The notes beneath the pieces were generated by a model. The model was not told where the DNA came from. It did no database searches and worked only from the letters and a program-made list of their open reading frames with translations. Below, piece by piece: positions 10,398 to 18,778 of a stretch of DNA of 64,000 nucleotides. How positions within the stretch are numbered: position 1 is the first letter of the stretch; each line of letters starts with the position of its first letter. The stretch is from an uncultured Pseudomonadota bacterium (GTDB lineage Bacteria > Pseudomonadota > Gammaproteobacteria > Steroidobacterales > Steroidobacteraceae), in NCBI GenBank assembly GCA_903862885.1, contig CAIOZU010000053.1, forward strand, positions 62,001 through 126,000. The letters run 5' to 3'. The position numbers and the translations under genes were made by a program.

Positions 10398-12533
10398 ATG
10401 CCGTCTGCCCTGACTCACCGATCCGCCCATCGCCTCGTGCTGGCACTCGCCTGCATCCTGATGACTCAGGCGGCGGTGCCCGCGGGACCCGAACCGACGC
10501 CCGTCAGTTCACAGGCCATGATCACCCCAAATTATAAAGACGCCGATCTCACCCAGATCGTGGAAGCGGTGAGTCAAATCACTGGCAAGAACTTCATCCT
10601 AGATCCGCGCGTTAAAGCCCAAGTCACCATGTTGTCGGCAACGCCAATGAACGCCCAGGCGTTTTACGAGGCATTCCTTGCGATCTTACAGGTCCACGGC
10701 TTTGTGGCGGTGCCCTCAGGCAAGCTCTGGAAAATCATTCCAGATGCCAACGCACGCCAAGTACCGTCTAACGATCTACCCGATGGCGCAAGCGCAAGCT
10801 CCGACGAATTGGTCACGCAAATCGTGCAACTGAAAAGTGTGAATGCCGCGCAACTTGTGCCTATTTTGCGGCCTTTGATTCCACAGCAAGGTCACCTGGC
10901 GGCTTACCCGGCCTCGAACGTTCTGATCATCTCGGATCGCGCCAATAACGTGAATCGATTACTGCGCATCATTGATCGCATCGACCACGGCGGCGATGAT
11001 GAGATCGAGGTCATCCGCCTTGAGCACGCCTCGGCGACTGAAATCGTACGCGTCGTGAATCAGCTGACCAGCGCAGGCGCCGGCGCGGAGGGCGGCGCCA
11101 CCGCAAAGCTCCTGGCGGATGAGCGAACCAATAGCGTCTTAGTGAGCGGTGAACGCAATCAACGTCTTAAACTGCGCACCTTAGTCGCTCATCTGGATAC
11201 GCCAATCGAAAGCGGTGGTGGCACGCGTGTGCGCTATCTGAAGTATGCCGATGCCGAAAAGCTCGCCGCCAAACTAAAGGAACAAGTGCAAAACGCCAGT
11301 GCCGCACCTGCCGCTGCGGCCAGCGCACAGACCGCACAAGAAAAAGCCACCACCATCTGGGCAGACATCCCAACGAATGCCTTAGTCATCACCGCTCCGC
11401 CGAAGCTGATGCGCGGCCTGATGGACATCATCGATCGCTTGGACATCCGCCGCCTGGAGGTGCAGGTCGAGGCGATCATTGTCGAAATCACCGGTGATAC
11501 GAATGCGCAACTGGGCATCAACTGGGTCATCGATGGGTCGAGCAACAACGTCGGTGCGGGCGGTTTCGTCTCGCCCCTCGACAGCAGTGGCAACTCCATC
11601 GCCACGATTGCGGCTGCCGTACAGAACCCAGCCGCCCTCACACCGTCCGCCGTCCCCAATGGCATGACCTTCGGGGTGGGCCGTTTCGGCACCTCCGGCA
11701 CCAATTTTGGCGCGGTGTTAAACGCCTTGGCAGGACGCGCCAACACCAACATCATCTCTACGCCGAGCGTGGTGACGCTTGACAATGAAGAGGCGCAGAT
11801 CAAGGTCACCACCGAAGTGCCCTTCCTCACCGGTCAGTATGCCTCCACCGGCTCCGCCACCGGCACCGGCGCAACCGGCAACACCGGAGTCGTCAATCCC
11901 TTTCAAACCATCCAACGCCAAGAAGTCGGCACCATCCTAAAGATCACCCCGCAAATCACAGACGACAACACCATCATGTTGAAGATCTCTCAGGAAGTGT
12001 CGGCACTGGTTAAAAGCGCTATTGCCACCGTCGATGTGCAAACCTCCAAGCGAGCCGTCACCACCCGCGTACTGGCCAATGATGGCGAGATCATCGTCTT
12101 GGGTGGCTTGATCTCTGACAGCGTGACCGGCAGTGAGCAGAAGGTCCCGCTGTTAGGTGATATTCCACTGCTCGGCAACTTATTCAAGACGCGCTCATCG
12201 AGCAAGCAAAAAACCAACTTAATGATTTTTATCCGCCCAAAAATCTTAGTGAACAAAGAACAAATGGCGATCGAGACGGATGCGAAGTACAACTATATTC
12301 GGTCCTTGCAACTGCAATATGGTGACTCCGTCCCGATGCAGCCGCGAGAACATCAGGCGGTGTTGCCGGATCTGAAGGACTTAGTCCCGGCTGCCAATAC
12401 CCCGATCACAGAAACGCCTAAAGCACGCGCCACGCGCGGCACCACGGAACCGGCGGCGGCCAGCCGCAGTACGCCTGCGGGGCAGGCAGTGACCGATGGC
12501 TCCGCGCCTGCCTCAGAGGATCGTACCCCCTGA
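10398..12533 (+). CDS. gspD: Type II secretion system secretin GspD
   Basis: GspD forms the multimeric outer-membrane channel of type II secretion. The 711-residue preprotein begins with a signal peptide (probable cleavage after VPAGP or nearby). The N0 domain (NYKDADLTQIVEAVSQITGK), N1-N3 ring domains and the secretin beta-barrel core follow, with the conserved VPFLTGQ and the C-terminal VPLLGDIPLLGNLF motif. A Gly/Thr/Ser-rich loop lies around residues 480-495. The tail after residue 620 is low-complexity (Pro, Ala, Thr). The TGA stop overlaps the gspE ATG by one base (TGATG). Confidence 0.96.
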   Translation: MPSALTHRSAHRLVLALACILMTQAAVPAGPEPTPVSSQAMITPNYKDADLTQIVEAVSQITGKNFILDPRVKAQVTMLSATPMNAQAFYEAFLAILQVHGFVAVPSGKLWKIIPDANARQVPSNDLPDGASASSDELVTQIVQLKSVNAAQLVPILRPLIPQQGHLAAYPASNVLIISDRANNVNRLLRIIDRIDHGGDDEIEVIRLEHASATEIVRVVNQLTSAGAGAEGGATAKLLADERTNSVLVSGERNQRLKLRTLVAHLDTPIESGGGTRVRYLKYADAEKLAAKLKEQVQNASAAPAAAASAQTAQEKATTIWADIPTNALVITAPPKLMRGLMDIIDRLDIRRLEVQVEAIIVEITGDTNAQLGINWVIDGSSNNVGAGGFVSPLDSSGNSIATIAAAVQNPAALTPSAVPNGMTFGVGRFGTSGTNFGAVLNALAGRANTNIISTPSVVTLDNEEAQIKVTTEVPFLTGQYASTGSATGTGATGNTGVVNPFQTIQRQEVGTILKITPQITDDNTIMLKISQEVSALVKSAIATVDVQTSKRAVTTRVLANDGEIIVLGGLISDSVTGSEQKVPLLGDIPLLGNLFKTRSSSKQKTNLMIFIRPKILVNKEQMAIETDAKYNYIRSLQLQYGDSVPMQPREHQAVLPDLKDLVPAANTPITETPKARATRGTTEPAAASRSTPAGQAVTDGSAPASEDRTP

Positions 12534-14026
12534 TGAGCACGCATCCTTCGCCCCTGCCCACGACACCGGAGCGGCGACTGCCTTACGCGTTCGCTCGTAA
12601 GCACGGCATTGTCGTTCGTGTCATTGAGCACGGTCAGGCGCAGGTGATCGCACGCGACAGCGTACAAGCCGCAGGGGTCGCAGAAGTGAGACGCTTCTTG
12701 GGCGTTCCGCTCACCGTCCAACGCGTGCCGGATGAGGCCTTCGATGGCCTCCTGCAGGCGAGCTATGAGACCGGCAACAACGCAGCAGCGGAGGCCGCTG
12801 AAGGTCTCGAAGAAGACACCGATCTCGCGTCGCTGGCGGAGGATTTGCCGGAACCGTCGGATTTGCTGGAGAGCGAGGACGACGCCCCCATCATCAAACT
12901 GTTGAACGCCGTCTTAACGCAGGCGGTTCGTGAAAATGCCTCCGACATTCACATCGAACCGTTCGAGAATCGACTGGTGGTGCGTTTTCGAGTGGATGGG
13001 GTGCTGCGGGAAGTGCTGCAGTCACGTCGTGCGCTCGCACCCATTGTGGTGTCACGCATCAAGGTCATGTCCAAATTAGATATCGCAGAAAAGCGCTTAC
13101 CTCAAGATGGCCGCATGTCACTTCGCATCGCCGGGCGGCCAGTGGATGTGCGGGTCTCAACCATTCCTGCAGGCCATGGTGAGCGCGTGGTGCTTCGTTT
13201 GCTAGACAAGCAAGCCGGTCGACTCGATCTTGCCCAACTGGGCATGCACCCCGACACCCAGGCAGAGATGGATGAACTCATCCATAAACCCTACGGCATC
13301 ATTTTAGTGACCGGCCCCACCGGCTCCGGCAAGACCACGACCTTGTATGCGGCGCTGCAACGACTCAATGACAATACCCGCAACATCCTCACCGTCGAGG
13401 ATCCCATTGAGTATTACATCGACGGCATCGGTCAGACGCAGGTCAATACCAAGGTGGATATGACCTTTGCACGTGGCCTACGCGCCATTTTGCGCCAAGA
13501 CCCGGATGTCGTCATGGTCGGTGAGATTCGCGACATAGAAACCGCACAAATCGCCGTCCAAGCCTCGCTCACCGGCCATTTGGTGCTCTCCACGTTACAC
13601 ACCAACACCGCGGTCGGTGCAATCACGCGGCTGCGTGACATGGGAGTGGAACCCTTCTTGCTCTCCTCTACCCTGCTCGGGGTATTGGCGCAACGCCTCG
13701 TGCGGGTGGTCGACACGGACACCGCGGATGCCCATCCACCGTCGGCCTATGAGCGGAAGTTTCTTAACGTGCCGGAGGATCAAGAGGTGACCCTGTACCG
13801 CCCGGATCCAAAACGCGGCAGTGGCTTCAAGGGACGCACCGGTATTCATGAGATCGTCATGATTGATGATGCCATGCGCCAACTGATTCACGATGGTGCC
13901 GGCGAGATGGAACTTGAGCGCCATGCGCGCGAGCGCACCCCATCGATCCGTGATGATGGTCGTCAAAAAATACTGAGTGGCGTCACCAGCGTTGAAGAAG
14001 TGCTTCGCGTCACCCGCGAGGACTGA
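12533..14026 (+). CDS. gspE: Type II secretion system ATPase GspE (lacks the tetracysteine zinc motif)
   Basis: GspE is the cytoplasmic hexameric ATPase that drives pseudopilus assembly. The 497-residue protein has the N-terminal GspL-binding region, an acidic linker (about residues 85-118), then the ATPase with Walker A GPTGSGKTTT (about 261-270). Walker B (DPDVVMVGEIRD) and the His box (STLHTNTA) follow. Most GspE proteins carry a four-Cys zinc element between LAQRLVR and GRTGIHE. Here that stretch is VVDTDTADAHPP...DPKRGSGFK, and the whole protein contains no cysteine. It is preceded by gspD (one-base overlap) and followed by gspF after six bases. Confidence 0.95.
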   Translation: MSTHPSPLPTTPERRLPYAFARKHGIVVRVIEHGQAQVIARDSVQAAGVAEVRRFLGVPLTVQRVPDEAFDGLLQASYETGNNAAAEAAEGLEEDTDLASLAEDLPEPSDLLESEDDAPIIKLLNAVLTQAVRENASDIHIEPFENRLVVRFRVDGVLREVLQSRRALAPIVVSRIKVMSKLDIAEKRLPQDGRMSLRIAGRPVDVRVSTIPAGHGERVVLRLLDKQAGRLDLAQLGMHPDTQAEMDELIHKPYGIILVTGPTGSGKTTTLYAALQRLNDNTRNILTVEDPIEYYIDGIGQTQVNTKVDMTFARGLRAILRQDPDVVMVGEIRDIETAQIAVQASLTGHLVLSTLHTNTAVGAITRLRDMGVEPFLLSSTLLGVLAQRLVRVVDTDTADAHPPSAYERKFLNVPEDQEVTLYRPDPKRGSGFKGRTGIHEIVMIDDAMRQLIHDGAGEMELERHARERTPSIRDDGRQKILSGVTSVEEVLRVTRED

Positions 14027-14032
14027 CCCAGC

Positions 14033-15250
14033 ATGCCGGCCTACGAATACACGGCCATGGATGCCACCGGGCGCGAGCGCCGCGGCCTTTTGGAGGGTGA
14101 CACCGCCCGACAAGTGCGCCAGTTGCTGCGTGAGCAACAACTGCTGCCGGTCAGCGTGACGGAAGTGGAGAAAAACGAAGCGCGACGCGGCGGCATCCGC
14201 CTGTCTTTTGGGCGCAGTATTTCGGCCACCGACCTCAGCCTCCTCACCCGCCAGCTCGCGACGCTGTGCCGCTCTGGACTGCCATTAGAAGAGTCGCTTT
14301 TGGCCGTGTCGCAACAAACCGAAAAGCCGCGAGTGGCCGCCATTGTCTCCGGCGTGCGCTCCCGGGTGCTTGAGGGCCGCACGCTCGCCGATGGCTTAGC
14401 GGCTTTCCCTCAAGTCTTCCCAGAAATCTATCGCGCCACGGTGGCTGCAGGTGAACAGGCGGGTCGCTTAGATGGGGTATTAGAGCGTCTGGCGGATTAC
14501 ACAGAGAATCGACAACTGCTACAAAGTCGAGTGCGCAATGCGATGGTCTACCCGATCCTGTTGACGGTCGTGTGTGTTCTCATTGTGTCGCTGCTGCTCG
14601 GTTATGTCGTGCCGGAAATCGTCACCGTCTTCCAGGCCAGTAAGCAACAGTTGCCGTTGCTCACCCGCGTCTTGATCGCCCTGAGTGTCGGCTTTAGGCG
14701 CTGGTGGTGGTTATTGGGTTTATTGATGGGTGCCATCGCCTACGGTGTCAAACGGTGGTTGGCGATCACCGCCAACCGCACCCGTTGGCATTTCGTGTTG
14801 CTCCGCTTGCCGCTTCTCGGCAAGTTGGTGCAAGGCATCAACGCGGCGCGCTTCGCGCGCACACTGGCCATCTTGTCCTCGAGCGCCGTGCCGGTGCTTG
14901 AAGCCATGCGAATCGCCGGTGAGGTGGTGGTGAACTTGCCCATGCGAGATGCGGTCGCATTGGCGGCGGTGCGAGTACGGGAAGGCGCACCCATCGCACG
15001 CTCCTTAGGGGCGTCTAAGCTCTACCCGCCGATGCTCATCCATCTGATCGCCAGCGGCGAATCCAGTGGCGAGTTAGACGCTATGCTCGAACGCGCCGCC
15101 AGTAACCAGGAACGGGAGATGGATGGCATCGTGAACACGGCGGTCAACGTACTCGGGCCCCTGATGATCCTGATCATGGGCGGTTTGGTCCTATTGATCG
15201 TGCTGGCCTTGTTATTGCCGATTTTCGAGTTAAATCAATTAGTCCGCTGA
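14033..15250 (+). CDS. gspF: Type II secretion system inner-membrane platform protein GspF
   Basis: GspF is the polytopic core of the inner-membrane platform. The 405-residue protein has two T2SSF domains, each with the L(T)RQLATLCRSGLPLEESL or FARTLAILSSSAVPVLEAM signature. Three membrane helices are visible: about residues 170-195, 222-240 and 375-398. The N-terminal segment AYEYTAMDATGRERRGLLEGD is typical of GspF and PilC. The family member is GspF rather than PilC because it follows gspCDE. The expected gspG pseudopilin gene does not follow: the next gene on this strand is unrelated. Confidence 0.94.
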   Translation: MPAYEYTAMDATGRERRGLLEGDTARQVRQLLREQQLLPVSVTEVEKNEARRGGIRLSFGRSISATDLSLLTRQLATLCRSGLPLEESLLAVSQQTEKPRVAAIVSGVRSRVLEGRTLADGLAAFPQVFPEIYRATVAAGEQAGRLDGVLERLADYTENRQLLQSRVRNAMVYPILLTVVCVLIVSLLLGYVVPEIVTVFQASKQQLPLLTRVLIALSVGFRRWWWLLGLLMGAIAYGVKRWLAITANRTRWHFVLLRLPLLGKLVQGINAARFARTLAILSSSAVPVLEAMRIAGEVVVNLPMRDAVALAAVRVREGAPIARSLGASKLYPPMLIHLIASGESSGELDAMLERAASNQEREMDGIVNTAVNVLGPLMILIMGGLVLLIVLALLLPIFELNQLVR

Positions 15251-15335
15251 ACCACGGCGGGCCCCCTTGCAGACGGCCGCGGTCTGTTCTATAACAGCAC
15301 TCAGTTCACGGTAACGGTCTGGTGTCTAGCAAGAC

Positions 15336-15626
15336 ATGAGCGAGAAGTCTAACAGCGACGACTTCGAGGGCGATGAGGACGAAGACGTCGGCGAGAGTGA
15401 TGCGCACCTATCGCATCTACTCAGAGATTTTGACCAAAAAAAGCGTAAGCCCGGCGTAAAAGTCCCTGAGCCGGCGTGGCGCCGACTCGAAAAATATCGG
15501 GAACAGATTGAGACGGCAGAACTCATTTCCGATTTCGACGACTACGATCTAGGCGATGGCGAGCCTCGGGCCGGCAGTAAGCCGCCGACCACAAAAATAA
15601 AAAAGAAAATCAGGCCGCGGGATTAG
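15336..15626 (+). CDS. Acidic conserved-looking hypothetical protein, function unknown
   Basis: I do not recognise a function. The 96-residue product has a very acidic N-terminal third (DDFEGDEDEDVGESD). A central segment rich in charged and aromatic residues follows (VPEPAWRRLEKYREQIETAELISDFDDYDL), which looks like a small conserved domain. The tail is strongly basic (KIKKKIRPRD). There are no cysteines, signal peptide or membrane segment, so it is probably cytoplasmic. The strongly biased composition and helical centre make it a plausible real gene. It lies 85 bases after gspF and converges with dnaE2. Its 3' end enters an A-rich tract, after which the minus-one frame stays open for about 38 codons. 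Confidence 0.6.
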   Translation: MSEKSNSDDFEGDEDEDVGESDAHLSHLLRDFDQKKRKPGVKVPEPAWRRLEKYREQIETAELISDFDDYDLGDGEPRAGSKPPTTKIKKKIRPRD

Positions 15627-15670
15627 CAGACAATTTAGCGGATGGTTTAGCCGGCGATTTAACTGGCGAT
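15623..15670 (+). repeat. Four imperfect 12-base tandem units after the acidic orphan gene
   Basis: Four consecutive 12-base units start at 15623, 15635, 15647 and 15659. Each begins TTA and ends with an Asp- or Asn/Gly-type codon. Read in the minus-one frame relative to the upstream gene they encode LADN, LADG, LAGD and LTGD. The first unit overlaps the annotated stop codon. They lie between the orphan gene and the 3' end of dnaE2. Confidence 0.6.
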
Positions 15671-15691
15671 GATGCAGTGCGTCACAGCGAC

Positions 15692-18600
15692 TCAATGAAA
15701 GTGGCGGGTGCGCGTCCTTAACGCCCCGAGGTGTCGGCTGCGATCAAACAGCGCCTCCACCACCACATGCTGAACAATCCCTGCTCGTTGCAGACGACCC
15801 CGTGCCTCTAATAAGCGCGACTCCATTAAGGCCTGGCGCCAGGCCTCGGCCACCTGTCGCCAGACAATCAAGTTCACAATGCCCGTCTCATCCTCGAGCG
15901 TCACAAAAGTCACTCCGGCAGCCGACCCTGGGCGCTGCCTAAGCAGCACCAAACCGCACACTCGAACGATCGCATCGACCGGCTGATGCATCAGTTGCAC
16001 AGATGCCAACACCTGCCGCTTCGCTAGGCGCGGACGCAACAACGCCAGCGGGTGCCGTCCGAGCGTCAATCCCAGCTGCTGATAATCCGCGCGGATGTCC
16101 TCGCCCTCAGAGGGCGAACGCAACAAGGGCACGCCCTCTGGCTCCTCGACATCGCGCCATAGCGGAACGGAGGGCAACAGACCACTCACCTGCCAACTGG
16201 CCTGGTGGCGATCACTGGCCAGTCCTTTCAGCGCGCCACTGGCAGCTAACACCGCTAGCGCACCGCGATCTAGGCCACTGCGCTCAGCCATCTCCTGCAC
16301 ACTAAAAAAAGAGGCCGTCTCGCGCGCCTCGATCAAACGCTTGGCGGCCTGTCTCGATAGACCGCGTACTTGACTCAGACCTAACCGCAGTGCCGGTGGC
16401 TCGCCGTGCAATGTGGCATCCCAGACGCTGCTGCGCACATCCACCGGCAACACCGTGACGCCATGCGCCTTGACATCTTGCACCAATTGGCTGGCCCCGT
16501 AGAAACCCATGGGCTGACTGTTAAGTAACGCAGCCGTGAAGGCCGCCGGTTGATGGCACTTCAACCACGCCGATACATAGACCAGCAAGGCAAAACTGGC
16601 TGCATGTGACTCCGGGAATCCGTATTCGCCAAAACCGATGATCTGCTTAAAAAGCGAGGAAGCAAACGCAGGCGCATAGCCGCGCGCCTGCATGCCGTCA
16701 ATTAATCGCCCTTCAAAGTGCGACAGCCCACCACGCCGTTTCCAAGCCGCCATACTGCGCCGCAACTGATCCGCCTCGCCAGCCGAAAATCCGGCAGCCA
16801 CCATGGCCAATTGCATCACCTGCTCCTGAAAGATCGGCACACCGAGTGTGCGCTCCAGTACCGAGCGCACGTCAGCACTCGGGTAGCTCACCGCTTCCAT
16901 GCCCTGTCGGCGTCGCAAATACGGATGCACCATGCCACCTTGAATCGGACCCGGCCGGATCAAAGCAATCTCAATCACCAAATCGTAGTAGCAGCGTGGT
17001 TTCAAGCGCGGCAACATCGCCATCTGCGCACGCGACTCGATCTGAAAAACACCGATGGTGTCTGCCTGGGAGATCATTTCATAAGTACTTAGATCCTCAC
17101 TCGGCACATCCGCCATCATGAAAGGTCTCCCCACGCGCTCACTGACCAACGCCAACGCGCGACGGATGGCGCTTAGCATGCCGAGCGCCAACACATCCAC
17201 CTTCAAAAGCCCCAGTGCATGCAGATCATCCTTGTCCCACTGAATGACGGTACGTTCTGCCATGCTGGCGTTCTCCACCGGCACCAACGCGGCTAAAGAG
17301 TGCCGCGCAATCACGAATCCACCGACGTGCTGCGATAAATGCCTTGGAAACCCCACCAACTCTCGCACCAAAGAAAGCGCGCGTAGTACCTTAGGGTGAG
17401 CAAGTGTCACCGCCGCCTCACGTGCGGGTGGGTGAGCCACCGGTGTCGCCTCATGCAACTGTTCAGTGCGAAGACCACTTGCCAACTGCGCCATGAGCGG
17501 CGCATCCAGTTCCAGTGCCCGGCCGACGTCTTTAATGGCACTGCGTGGTCGGTAACAGATGACCGAGGCTGCCAGCGCGGCGCGCTCACGCCCATACTTG
17601 TTGTATAGGTATTGGATGACCTCCTCGCGACGGTCATGCTCAAAATCCACATCAATGTCCGGCGGCTCATTACGTTCTTTTGATAGGAACCTCTCAAAGA
17701 GCATCGACATGCGAGAGGGGTCGACCTCCGTGATACCCAGGCAGTAGCACACCGCTGAGTTAGCCGCCGAGCCGCGGCCTTGACACAAAATCCCACGCTC
17801 ACGAGCAAAACGCACCAAATCCTCAACCGTCAAAAAAAACGGCTCATACGACAGCTCAGCAATCAACGCGAGCTCCCGCTCAATCAACAGGCGCAGCGTC
17901 TCGCTGACACCCGTCGGGAACCGCCGCTGCAGACCGCGCTCAGTGAGCACCCGGAGCCAACTGGTCGGGCTGTGCCCATCAGGCACCAATTCATCCGGGT
18001 ACTCATAGCGAAGAACGCTTAAGGAGAATTGACAACGTTCTGCGATCACTAGGGTCTCTGTCAGCAGGGCCTGCGGATAGCGGCTGAGCAATTGCGCTCT
18101 GCTTTTTAGGTAGCGCTCGGCATTCGGCTGCAACGCATGGCCTAACTGCGCCACGGGCTGTCGCAGGCGGATCGATGTCAGCACATCCTGTAGCGGCTGA
18201 CGCTCACGACGATGCATCCACACCGAGCCTATCGCCACCAACGGCATAGCAAGCGCCGCTCCGCAGGTAGTCCAATCGAGTAACTGACTGCGATCGCGTC
18301 CTTGCAACGTATGATTCACTGCTAGCCACACAGCATCCGCGAAGCAGGCTTTCAGCCACCGCCCCTGCCCTAGATCGACGCAACCACCTGGCAACCACAG
18401 CGCCAACAACCCCTGCAAACGCGCCTGCTCGATATCCGCTCGATACAGACAGTACTGACCCTTCGTCGCACGACGTCGCCCCACCGTCAGCAGATGACAC
18501 AGCGTTGCATACGCTGCACGATCGGTGGCCAATAAAACCAACGACGGGCCATCGACTAAGTGCACTTCACTACCGACGATTAAACGACAGCCCATCCTTT

Positions 18601-18778
18601 GGCTGGCGACATGCGCGCGCACCACACCTGCCAAGGAACACTCATCGGTGAGTGCCAGGGCGCGATAACCGAGTTGTTCGGCTTGATCGATCAGCTCCTC
18701 AGGATGTGACGCACCCCGTAAGAATGTAAAGTTGGACAGCGCATGCAATTCTGCATAATCAGGGAGTGACCTGCTCAT
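15692..18778 (-). CDS. dnaE2: Error-prone DNA polymerase III alpha subunit DnaE2 (ImuC)
   Basis: DnaE2 is the mutagenic C-family polymerase used for SOS translesion synthesis together with ImuA and ImuB. The start at 18778 (MSRSLPDYAELHALSNF) overlaps the imuB stop as ATGA and gives 1028 residues, the usual length. The PHP domain comes first (NFTFLRGASHPEELIDQA, LALTDECSLAGVVRAH). The polymerase palm follows with the acidic motif PPDIDVDFEHDRREEVI; helix-hairpin-helix and OB-fold domains follow (RVCGLVLLRQRPGSA). Comparable proteins lack the C-terminal tail of replicative DnaE, as here. It is the last gene of the lexA-imuA-imuB-dnaE2 operon. Confidence 0.97.
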   Translation of the reverse strand: MSRSLPDYAELHALSNFTFLRGASHPEELIDQAEQLGYRALALTDECSLAGVVRAHVASQRMGCRLIVGSEVHLVDGPSLVLLATDRAAYATLCHLLTVGRRRATKGQYCLYRADIEQARLQGLLALWLPGGCVDLGQGRWLKACFADAVWLAVNHTLQGRDRSQLLDWTTCGAALAMPLVAIGSVWMHRRERQPLQDVLTSIRLRQPVAQLGHALQPNAERYLKSRAQLLSRYPQALLTETLVIAERCQFSLSVLRYEYPDELVPDGHSPTSWLRVLTERGLQRRFPTGVSETLRLLIERELALIAELSYEPFFLTVEDLVRFARERGILCQGRGSAANSAVCYCLGITEVDPSRMSMLFERFLSKERNEPPDIDVDFEHDRREEVIQYLYNKYGRERAALAASVICYRPRSAIKDVGRALELDAPLMAQLASGLRTEQLHEATPVAHPPAREAAVTLAHPKVLRALSLVRELVGFPRHLSQHVGGFVIARHSLAALVPVENASMAERTVIQWDKDDLHALGLLKVDVLALGMLSAIRRALALVSERVGRPFMMADVPSEDLSTYEMISQADTIGVFQIESRAQMAMLPRLKPRCYYDLVIEIALIRPGPIQGGMVHPYLRRRQGMEAVSYPSADVRSVLERTLGVPIFQEQVMQLAMVAAGFSAGEADQLRRSMAAWKRRGGLSHFEGRLIDGMQARGYAPAFASSLFKQIIGFGEYGFPESHAASFALLVYVSAWLKCHQPAAFTAALLNSQPMGFYGASQLVQDVKAHGVTVLPVDVRSSVWDATLHGEPPALRLGLSQVRGLSRQAAKRLIEARETASFFSVQEMAERSGLDRGALAVLAASGALKGLASDRHQASWQVSGLLPSVPLWRDVEEPEGVPLLRSPSEGEDIRADYQQLGLTLGRHPLALLRPRLAKRQVLASVQLMHQPVDAIVRVCGLVLLRQRPGSAAGVTFVTLEDETGIVNLIVWRQVAEAWRQALMESRLLEARGRLQRAGIVQHVVVEALFDRSRHLGALRTRTRHFH

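Noticed and set aside
11234-11830. 198-codon minus-strand frame inside gspD
   Set aside because: It is a mirror of the secretin gene, with compositional bias typical of antisense frames and no ribosome-binding site.
15269-15293. Possible terminator after gspF (CAGAC ... GTCTG)
   Set aside because: The stem is only five to six bases with a seven-base loop and a poor T-tract; kept out of the feature list.
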